The position numbers and the translations under genes were made by a program. From NCBI GenBank assembly GCA_002431915.1, contig DJEP01000014.1:1-12263 (forward strand): a stretch of 12,263 nt of DNA. Direction: 5' to 3'. The notes below the pieces were generated by a model. That model was not told where the DNA came from. It ran no database searches and saw only the letters and a list, made by a program, of their open reading frames with translations. Source of the stretch: Lachnospiraceae bacterium UBA5895 (lineage in GTDB: Bacteria; Bacillota; Clostridia; Lachnospirales; Lachnospiraceae). The first letter of the stretch is position 1; the number at the start of each line of letters is the position of its first letter. Positions 1 to 5,343 of the stretch are shown piece by piece.

Positions 1-15
1 GAAGGAATAGCATTG

Positions 16-246
16 ATGTTTTCGATTTTGTTCGTCATGTTCGGATACTTGGTATTTAAGATCCTGACGGATCAGTCCCAATCAACTACCACCAGCACCA
101 GGAAACGGAGCAAGAGGAGAGGGACAGGAAAGCCGGTTATCAAAAATAACTGGAATATGCGACCACTGGACACAAAGGATCCTGCTGACAAAGATCTGCG
201 ATATGAGGACTTTATAGAATCATCCTGGAACGAAATAGAGAAGTAA
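16..246 (+). CDS. Small hypothetical membrane protein, 76 aa
   Basis: I do not recognise this protein. A GAAGGA ribosome binding site at 1-6 lies nine bases before the ATG at 16, which I prefer to the TTG at 13. Residues 2-18 are hydrophobic (FSILFVMFGYLVFKIL) and should form one N-terminal membrane helix. A Ser/Thr-rich stretch and a basic patch (RKRSKRRGTGK) follow, then a polar, acidic C-terminal half. By the positive-inside rule the basic tail would be cytoplasmic. It lies left of the tRNA-Lys remnant, so it may belong to an integrated element. The upstream context is outside the window. That this is a real gene is supported by the ribosome binding site and the biased domain layout only. 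Confidence 0.5.
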   Translation: MFSILFVMFGYLVFKILTDQSQSTTTSTRKRSKRRGTGKPVIKNNWNMRPLDTKDPADKDLRYEDFIESSWNEIEK

Positions 247-257
247 TTGTCCGACAA
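247..257. promoter_or_regulatory. FadR/GntR-like operator palindrome 1
   Basis: TTGTCCGACAA is a 5-bp palindrome around one central base and fits the TNGTNNNACNA pattern described for FadR-subfamily GntR regulators. A second copy with only the centre changed lies 54 bp downstream (centre to centre). The two copies with one flanking base form a perfect 12-bp inverted repeat (247-258 with 300-311). No GntR gene is visible, so the assignment is by pattern only. Confidence 0.4.
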
Positions 258-300
258 ACGTACACGCAGCTGAGCCGGATCAGCGCTATAAGGAATTATT

Positions 301-311
301 TTGTCGGACAA
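301..311. promoter_or_regulatory. FadR/GntR-like operator palindrome 2
   Basis: TTGTCGGACAA matches the same TNGTNNNACNA pattern as the copy at 247-257. It ends six bases before the -35 box of the antitoxin RNA promoter (318-323), so a bound protein could act on that promoter. The spacing of about five helical turns between the copies would suit a looped or cooperative dimer pair. Function is inferred. Confidence 0.4.
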
Positions 312-317
312 AAAAAC

Positions 318-346
318 TTTACAAACCCGGGAACCCGTGCTATATT
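318..346 (+). promoter_or_regulatory. Promoter of antitoxin RNA
   Basis: TTTACA (318-323), a 17-bp spacer and TATATT (341-346), with a TGC extended -10 at 338-340. This is close to the sigma-A consensus and has optimal spacing. Predicted initiation is at about 353. No ORF with a ribosome binding site follows before the terminator at 387-413, so the product is a short untranslated RNA. Confidence 0.75.
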
Positions 347-358
347 GAACTTAGAGAA

Positions 359-380
359 GTGATAAGAAGTTCCAAGACGC
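359..380 (+). repeat. Direct repeat copy A (in antitoxin RNA)
   Basis: This 22-base segment starts GTGATAAGAA and ends TCCAAGACGC. It matches 503-524 except for a GT/TG swap at its 11th and 12th bases. It supplies the antisense region of the short RNA. Confidence 0.9.
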
Positions 381-382
381 AG

Positions 383-413
383 AAAACCCCGGTGTGCTAG
401 ACCGGGGCTTTTT
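383..413. terminator. Shared bidirectional terminator of toxin and antitoxin RNAs
   Basis: A 7-bp stem CCCCGGT (387-393) / ACCGGGG (401-407) closes a 7-nt loop (394-400). Rightward it is followed by CTTTTT (408-413). Leftward the complement of AAAA (383-386) gives a short U-run. Both convergent transcripts would end here and share the hairpin in complementary form. Each loop contains CUAG, which fits the YUNR U-turn motif used for loop-loop contact in antisense RNA systems. Confidence 0.85.
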
Positions 414-432
414 GTAACTAGGCTGGCTGTTG

Positions 433-519
433 CTATTCATCTCTGTCCAGCCATTTGCATATGTAGTATGCGACTACACTTGCTATAACAGAGAGAATGA
501 ATGTGATAAGAATGTCCAA
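433..519 (-). CDS. Predicted type I toxin, 28-aa single-helix membrane peptide
   Basis: The minus-strand ORF starts with TTG at 519-517 and ends with TAG at 435-433. A near-perfect Shine-Dalgarno, AAGGAGGT (533-526), lies six bases upstream, which fixes the start and argues strongly that this small ORF is translated. The peptide begins MDILITFILSVIASVVAYYI, a single hydrophobic helix, and ends CKWLDRDE, a charged tail. Length (28 aa), one helix and an acidic/basic C-terminus are typical of Fst/Ldr-type toxins that insert in the inner membrane. It lacks the proline found inside the helix of Fst, so homology to Fst itself is not claimed. Its mRNA runs from about 555 to the terminator near 383 and is opposed by the short RNA at 353-413. 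Toxicity is inferred from architecture. Confidence 0.75.
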   Translation of the reverse strand: MDILITFILSVIASVVAYYICKWLDRDE

Positions 520-524
520 GACGC
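503..524 (+). repeat. Direct repeat copy B (over toxin start)
   Basis: This is the second copy of the 22-base repeat at 359-380 (20/22 identical). On the minus strand it spans the base next to the Shine-Dalgarno, the TTG start codon at 519-517 and roughly the first five toxin codons. It is the target of the antitoxin RNA. Confidence 0.9.
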
Positions 525-535
525 CACCTCCTTCC

Positions 536-556
536 TGCTGGAAAGAGTCAACAGCA
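536..556 (-). other. 5' stem-loop of toxin mRNA
   Basis: TGCTG (536-540) and CAGCA (552-556) form a 5-bp stem with an 11-nt loop, at the very 5' end of the predicted toxin transcript and directly before its Shine-Dalgarno (533-526). In par/Fst a 5' stem-loop limits ribosome access and stabilises the mRNA; a similar role here is inference. The stem is short. Confidence 0.4.
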
Positions 557-561
557 AACCA

Positions 562-590
562 ATTATATCACATGGTTCTCATACCGTAAA
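562..590 (-). promoter_or_regulatory. Toxin promoter
   Basis: Read on the minus strand: TTTACG (590-585), a 17-bp spacer, and a perfect TATAAT (567-562) with a TGA extended -10 (570-568). Predicted initiation is near 555, leaving a leader of about 36 nt before the TTG start. Confidence 0.75.
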
Positions 591-636
591 CCGTCAAAAA
601 ACGACTCAAAATCCCCCTTGGAAGCCTTTTCTCTTA

Positions 637-674
637 AATCAGGGTGTCCAGGGTTCGAGCCCCTGGCGGTGCAC
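637..674 (+). repeat. tRNA-Lys 3' remnant, candidate attachment site
   Basis: The segment reads as the 3' half of a bacterial tRNA. It has the 3' strand of an anticodon stem (TCAGG, 639-643), a variable region, a perfect 5-bp T-stem (649-653 with 661-665) around TTCGAGC, and a 7-base acceptor 3' strand GCGGTGC plus discriminator A (666-673). CTCTTAA just upstream resembles the tRNA-Lys(CTT) anticodon loop, with one extra A. No D-arm or 5' acceptor GCACCGC is present in 595-636, so it is not a functional tRNA. The end reads CAC rather than CCA. Such 3' fragments are typical of att sites left by tyrosine recombinases that use tRNA genes. By that rule the intact tRNA and the element body would lie to the left. 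A decayed tRNA gene is the alternative. Confidence 0.6.
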
Positions 675-718
675 ACACTCTCTTTCGGAGAGCACAGAGA
701 ATCGTTTTTGGAGACATA

Positions 719-745
719 GGAGCTCCGGGGACGGTTCTTTTTTTC
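719..745. repeat. Possible dispersed REP-like repeat
   Basis: GGAGCTCC (719-726) is followed by GGGGACGGTTCTTTTTTT. The reverse complement contains AAAGAACCGTCCCC, a motif I recall as dispersed in many Firmicutes genomes, sometimes near REP-associated transposases. Only one copy is in this window, so its repeat nature cannot be shown here. Confidence 0.3.
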
Positions 746-769
746 TTTACAATAAAACACTTACATAGC

Positions 770-798
770 TTGTAAAACCAAAACTTAAAGTGTATTCT
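770..798 (+). promoter_or_regulatory. Candidate promoter of the SNF2 helicase operon
   Basis: TTGTAA (770-775), a 17-bp spacer and TATTCT (793-798), 33 bases before the ATG at 831. Each box has one or two mismatches to consensus. The surrounding sequence is very AT-rich, so other pairs are possible. Confidence 0.4.
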
Positions 799-830
799 AA
801 ATTCATAATAAAACCAAAGGATAAAAGATT

Positions 831-3800
831 ATGCGTTGGGATTATCTGTTTACAAGAGAAATATTGAAAAGAGGCAGGCAGTATTTTGAGTCCGGAAAAG
901 TAAAAGGATTAACACACCGAGGGGCAACATATCAGGCAAAGGTATTGGGAACAAAAGTATATGATGTAGAAGTCTATTTGACGGACCGGATGTATCCAAA
1001 GATGTTTTGCAATTGTGCATACGGTGGAAATTGTAAGCATGAGGCGGCAGTTCTTTACGCAATCGAAGAAATGGATGAAACAGGAAGCACAGCGGAAAAA
1101 CAGGAAGCACGGGTTCCCAAGATGGTGTACCCGTTTAAACATAAGAAAAATATAGAAGAACAGTCTGAAAGCATAGTACAGCAGTCAGTCTATGCATCAG
1201 ACCGGTATGAATATTTCGACATGGAAGCAATGACAGAACCTTTCAGCTTTTATGAAGACGAACTTGAGGAAGCGGAGCGACTCATAGCGCAGAATAAAAT
1301 CACCCTATCTGAGTTACAGATGGGGTATCCCAACCGCATAGGAGCAAATGCATTAATGGGTAGGGTCTTTGGTGTGATGGATGGAGACTATCTGCATATA
1401 ACTTTCACAAAAGATGAAATTGAGGATGCAGGATGCGATATTCCGGGATGCTATGAGGGACATTATGGGAAAAACTATTTTGGCATCAGAGAGGAGCATC
1501 TGTGCGTACATGAGCTTGCGCTACTGTTGTTGTTAGAGAAAAAATTGCAATCAGACAGCATAGGAGATGCTACAGACAGTTATGCAAACGATATGATGTA
1601 CGGATTCCGTCAAAGAAGAACAGGGATGGAGGAAAAAAGTCAGATCCCAGAGACACAGGTTGTGCTGGAACCGTTTTTGGAAGACAAATGGGATGGACTC
1701 CAACTTGGATTCAAGGTAGGAGCGGATAAGCTTTATATGCTAAAAAAGCTTACAGAATTCGTGGATTGTGTAGAAAATAAGGGACAATGGAAATTAGGGA
1801 CAAAAACATCCATAGATTTTGCGCTTGCTTACTTTAATGAAAGTAGCAGCAAATATTATAACTTTCTGAAAAGTGTTGTAATGCAGGAATGGAGAAGAGA
1901 AGAATTTAACAAGAATCGCCTATGGAGTGGTTACTACCGATATAGTGGTGAGGCAGAAACGATCAAAGACAGAATTTCGATATACGGAGAGCGGCTGGAT
2001 AAGTTCTTCCCGCTGGCAGAAGGGAAGAAAATTTCCGTTGTCGTAGGAGAAGGAAGAAGAAAAACAAAAAATACCGAATGGTATTTTGAAGAGGGAAGTC
2101 CGGATATCAGATTGACCATAGAACAGGAAATCGATCAGAATCAGGTATTTCAGGGAATACGGATTCGAGGGAAAATACCGGAATTCCTGGAGGGAATTAA
2201 TTACCGTTATTATTTAGAAAAAGGTATTTTTTACCGTATCCGGATGCAGGAACTGGAGGAACTTGAGCCGTTGTTTCGCAATGCAGAGAACGGAGAGATT
2301 TCTTTGCAGATCGGACGAAGATATTTGTCGGAATTTTATTACCGCGTGCTTCCGACGATGGAAAAGTATGCAAAAATAAGGGAAAAGGATGCACAAAAGA
2401 TCAGGGAATACCTTCCGCCGCAGGCAGAATTTCAATTCTATCTGGATGCGGAAGACGGAAAGATATTGTGTAAAGCAAAGGCAGTCTACGGAGAAAATGC
2501 ATATGATCTCATGTCATGGATGAATACAGATCAGAGAATCGACAGTTTCCGGGATCGAGAAATGGAATGTAATACTTTGGATGAGGTGCGTAAGATTTTT
2601 CCGGAGATTAATGAGGAAAAAGAAAGTTTTGATTCCGGTGAAGATCCGGATGTAGTATATCAGATACTAAAAAGCGGAGTGGCGGATCTGATGCATTTGG
2701 GAGAAGTGCAGAGTACGGATCGGTTCCGCCGGTTGAATATTCGTAAAACAATTCCTGTGCATGTAGGTGTATCCTTAGAAAGCGAATTGATGAATCTGGA
2801 AATTCATTCCACGGAACTGACGCAGGAAGAACTTTTGGACATTTTAAACAGCTATCGGAAGAAACAAAAGTATTATCGTCTGCGGAGCGGAGAATTTCTG
2901 GATCTTCAGGAAGATAACCTGCAGGAACTGGCAGAGATGCTGGATGATCTGCATATTACCCCGAAAGAATTTGTAAAAGGGAAAATGCAGCTGCCTCTTT
3001 ACCGGGCACTTTATCTGGACAAAATGTTGGAGCAGTGTGAGAGTGTGTATTCTGACAGAGATGCCCGGTTTAAAAAGCTGGTAAAGAACTTTAAAACGGT
3101 AGAAGATGCTGAGTATGAAGTGCCGGAGACGTTAAATCAGGTGCTTCGCAAATATCAGAAATACGGTTACAGATGGCTGCGGACATTGGAAAACTGTGGA
3201 TTTGGCGGCATTCTTGCGGATGATATGGGCCTTGGTAAGACATTACAGGTCATTGCAGTGTTGCTGGCACATAAGAAGGAAAACAGGAACAGCCATCCGG
3301 CATTGATTGTTACACCTGCATCGTTGGTATACAACTGGAAAGAGGAGTTCGCAAAATACGCGCCGGAATTGTCGGTTGGAATGATTGTCGGTAATCAGAC
3401 AGAGCGCCAAAATCGTATTGCAGAATATGAAAAATGGGATGTTCTGGTGACTTCATATGATCTTTTAAAAAGGGATATAGCAGAATACGAAGAAAAGAAC
3501 TTTTCTGTCCAAGTTATTGATGAAGCACAATATATTAAGAATCATACAACCGCAGCGGCAAGATCTGTAAAACTGATTTCAGCCCATACAAAATACGCCT
3601 TGACGGGAACCCCTATTGAAAACCGACTCAGTGAACTCTGGAGTATTTTTGATTATCTGATGCCCGGATTTTTATATACCTATGATAACTTTAAAAAAGA
3701 AATAGAAACTCCGATTGCGAAGAATCAGGATGCAGATGCTACGGCATTGTTGAAACGGATGGTTGCACCTTTTATTTTGCGGAGATTGAAGGGCGATGTA

Positions 3801-4532
3801 TTAAAGGATCTTCCGGAAAAACTGGAGGAGAACTATTATGCGGTTATGGAGGATGAACAACAAAAACTCTATGATGGTCAGGTAGTGCGTATGAAGCAGT
3901 CCCTGGAAAAGGAATCAGAAGACAACTTCAGAAAAAATAAGCTGCAGATTTTGGCTGAGCTGACCAGAATCCGGCAAATTTGTTGTGACCCGGCGCTGCT
4001 GTTTGATGATTACGAAGGGGAGTCTGCCAAGAGAAATACCTGTATGCAGTTAATAGAGAATGCAATTGAAGGAGAGCATAAGGTACTGCTTTTTTCACAG
4101 TTTACTTCGATGCTGGAGCTTTTGGAGAAGGACTTAAAGGAAAGACAGATCAGATATTATAAGATAACAGGCGAGACTTCAAAGGAAAAACGGTTGGAAC
4201 TAGTACAGCAGTTCAATGCAGATGATGTTCCGGTGTTTTTGATTTCATTGAAGTCAGGAGGGACAGGATTAAATCTGACCGGCGCTGATATTGTAATACA
4301 TTACGACCCCTGGTGGAATGTTGCTGCGCAGAACCAGGCAACAGACAGAGCACACCGTATTGGGCAGACGAAAACAGTATCGGTGTATAAACTGATCATG
4401 AAAAATTCCATTGAGGAAAAGATTCTCAAAATGCAGGAAGATAAGAAAAATCTTGCAGATGCGGTATTGAATGGGGAGAGCACTAATCTTATGGATATGA
4501 GCAGAGATGATTTATTACAGCTTTTAGGATAA
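831..4532 (+). CDS. SWIM zinc-finger SNF2-family helicase, 1233 aa
   Basis: A large DNA-dependent ATPase of the bacterial SNF2 group. An N-terminal SWIM zinc finger has ligands C60, C62, C68 and H70 (CNCAYGGNCKH). A long middle region, roughly 280-750, corresponds to the bacterial SNF2-associated segment. The helicase core follows: Walker A DDMGLGKT (797-804, K803), Walker B DEAQ (897-900), ALTGTPIEN (motif III), and in the C-terminal RecA lobe SLKSGGTGLNLT (motif V) and DRAHRIGQ (1172-1179, motif VI). It is intact and of normal length for this architecture. AAAGGA at 815-820 precedes the ATG. It probably translocates on double-stranded DNA and remodels protein-DNA complexes; the bacterial role of this subfamily is not established. 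It is followed after 20 bases by the TatD-family gene and probably cotranscribed. It is more AT-rich than the next gene and adjoins the tRNA remnant, so a recent arrival cannot be excluded. Confidence 0.93.
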   Translation: MRWDYLFTREILKRGRQYFESGKVKGLTHRGATYQAKVLGTKVYDVEVYLTDRMYPKMFCNCAYGGNCKHEAAVLYAIEEMDETGSTAEKQEARVPKMVYPFKHKKNIEEQSESIVQQSVYASDRYEYFDMEAMTEPFSFYEDELEEAERLIAQNKITLSELQMGYPNRIGANALMGRVFGVMDGDYLHITFTKDEIEDAGCDIPGCYEGHYGKNYFGIREEHLCVHELALLLLLEKKLQSDSIGDATDSYANDMMYGFRQRRTGMEEKSQIPETQVVLEPFLEDKWDGLQLGFKVGADKLYMLKKLTEFVDCVENKGQWKLGTKTSIDFALAYFNESSSKYYNFLKSVVMQEWRREEFNKNRLWSGYYRYSGEAETIKDRISIYGERLDKFFPLAEGKKISVVVGEGRRKTKNTEWYFEEGSPDIRLTIEQEIDQNQVFQGIRIRGKIPEFLEGINYRYYLEKGIFYRIRMQELEELEPLFRNAENGEISLQIGRRYLSEFYYRVLPTMEKYAKIREKDAQKIREYLPPQAEFQFYLDAEDGKILCKAKAVYGENAYDLMSWMNTDQRIDSFRDREMECNTLDEVRKIFPEINEEKESFDSGEDPDVVYQILKSGVADLMHLGEVQSTDRFRRLNIRKTIPVHVGVSLESELMNLEIHSTELTQEELLDILNSYRKKQKYYRLRSGEFLDLQEDNLQELAEMLDDLHITPKEFVKGKMQLPLYRALYLDKMLEQCESVYSDRDARFKKLVKNFKTVEDAEYEVPETLNQVLRKYQKYGYRWLRTLENCGFGGILADDMGLGKTLQVIAVLLAHKKENRNSHPALIVTPASLVYNWKEEFAKYAPELSVGMIVGNQTERQNRIAEYEKWDVLVTSYDLLKRDIAEYEEKNFSVQVIDEAQYIKNHTTAAARSVKLISAHTKYALTGTPIENRLSELWSIFDYLMPGFLYTYDNFKKEIETPIAKNQDADATALLKRMVAPFILRRLKGDVLKDLPEKLEENYYAVMEDEQQKLYDGQVVRMKQSLEKESEDNFRKNKLQILAELTRIRQICCDPALLFDDYEGESAKRNTCMQLIENAIEGEHKVLLFSQFTSMLELLEKDLKERQIRYYKITGETSKEKRLELVQQFNADDVPVFLISLKSGGTGLNLTGADIVIHYDPWWNVAAQNQATDRAHRIGQTKTVSVYKLIMKNSIEEKILKMQEDKKNLADAVLNGESTNLMDMSRDDLLQLLG

Positions 4533-4552
4533 TGATAGGTAGGAGATTTCAC

Positions 4553-5329
4553 ATGACTGCGATATTTGATACGCATGCGCATTATGACGATGATGCATTC
4601 AACGAAGACAGAGAACAGCTGCTGGCGGATCTGCCGGAGCAGGAAATTGCCCGGGTGGTGGATGTAGGCGCGAGCCTTACTTCCTGCCGGAAGGTGCTGG
4701 ATCTGATGGACGCGTACGATTACATTTACGGAGCCATCGGCGTACATCCCAGCGAGACCGTGGAACTGGATGAGGAATCCTATTCCTGGCTGAAGGAGCA
4801 GTGCCAGAAAGAGAAATGCCTGGCGGTGGGAGAGATCGGGCTGGATTATTACTGGCCGGAGCCGGACCATGAGACACAGAAAAAGTGGTTCCTGCGACAG
4901 CTGGATCTGGCGCGCGAGATCAAAAAGCCCGTCATTATCCACTCCCGGGATGCGGCAAAGGATACGGTAGACCTCATGACAGAGGCACATGCAGAGGAGA
5001 TCGGCGGCGTGATCCATTGCTATTCCTATACAAAAGAAACAGCGAAAGTTTTCCTGAATATGGGATTTTATTTTGGCATTGGCGGTGTTCTTACATTTAA
5101 AAATGCGAAGAAACTGAAAGAAGCTGTAGAATATATTCCCATGGACCGCATCGTGCTGGAGACGGATTGCCCATATCTGGCACCGGAACCGAACCGCGGT
5201 AAACGCAACAGCTCTCTGAATATTCCCTATGTGATCGCTGTTATGGCACAGATTAAGGGAATCACGGAAGAAGAAGTGCGCAAGGCGGCATGGGATAACT
5301 CTCTGAAATTGTATCGAATGGATAAATAA
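4553..5329 (+). CDS. tatD: TatD-family metal-dependent hydrolase (DNase), 258 aa
   Basis: A cytosolic TIM-barrel metallohydrolase of the TatD/YcfH family; members show 3'-5' exonuclease or deoxyribonuclease activity on damaged DNA or RNA. I chose the ATG at 4553 over the in-frame ATG at 4532. It has GGAG at 4542-4545 with seven spacer bases, and it places the family opening, IFDTHAHYDD, at the usual distance from the N-terminus. Metal ligands visible are H8 and H10 (THAH), E94 (GEIGLDYY), H130 (VIIHSRDA), H155 (IHCYSY) and D205 (ETDCPYLAPEPNRGKRN). All expected residues are present and the length matches the family. It starts 20 bases after the helicase stop and ends 14 bases before the MATE gene, consistent with one operon. 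Confidence 0.95.
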   Translation: MTAIFDTHAHYDDDAFNEDREQLLADLPEQEIARVVDVGASLTSCRKVLDLMDAYDYIYGAIGVHPSETVELDEESYSWLKEQCQKEKCLAVGEIGLDYYWPEPDHETQKKWFLRQLDLAREIKKPVIIHSRDAAKDTVDLMTEAHAEEIGGVIHCYSYTKETAKVFLNMGFYFGIGGVLTFKNAKKLKEAVEYIPMDRIVLETDCPYLAPEPNRGKRNSSLNIPYVIAVMAQIKGITEEEVRKAAWDNSLKLYRMDK

Positions 5330-5343
5330 CCGGGTAAAAAGCA

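Larger units (their letters stand above)
353..413 (+). ncRNA. Predicted type I antitoxin RNA, about 60 nt
   Basis: The RNA is bounded by a strong promoter (318-346) and a GC-rich hairpin with a U-run (387-413). Its 5' part, 353-380, begins AGAGAA and continues with a 22-nt segment identical at 20 of 22 positions to the plus strand at 503-524. The minus-strand mRNA of the 28-aa ORF is complementary to that segment. AGAGAA also recurs at 492-497, so pairing could extend by 6 bp past a 5-nt bulge. The pairing covers the TTG start codon (517-519), the spacer after the Shine-Dalgarno and the first codons, and should block translation initiation. Size, convergence with the toxin gene, shared terminator and direct repeats resemble RNA II of the enterococcal par (Fst) locus. 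The RNA itself is a prediction; both ends are inferred from signals. Confidence 0.72.

Noticed and set aside
247..311. 12-bp inverted repeat as a terminator of the small membrane protein gene
   Set aside because: The intervening 41 bases are long and the right arm is followed by A residues, not T. Each arm is itself a palindrome, which fits operators better.
601..673. Functional tRNA-Lys gene
   Set aside because: The 3' half is convincing, but there is no D-arm, no 5' acceptor strand complementary to GCGGTGC, and an extra base in the anticodon loop region.
430..768. 112-codon plus-strand open frame
   Set aside because: It runs across the toxin gene, its promoter, the tRNA remnant and the REP-like motif. 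It has no domain or credible ribosome binding site.
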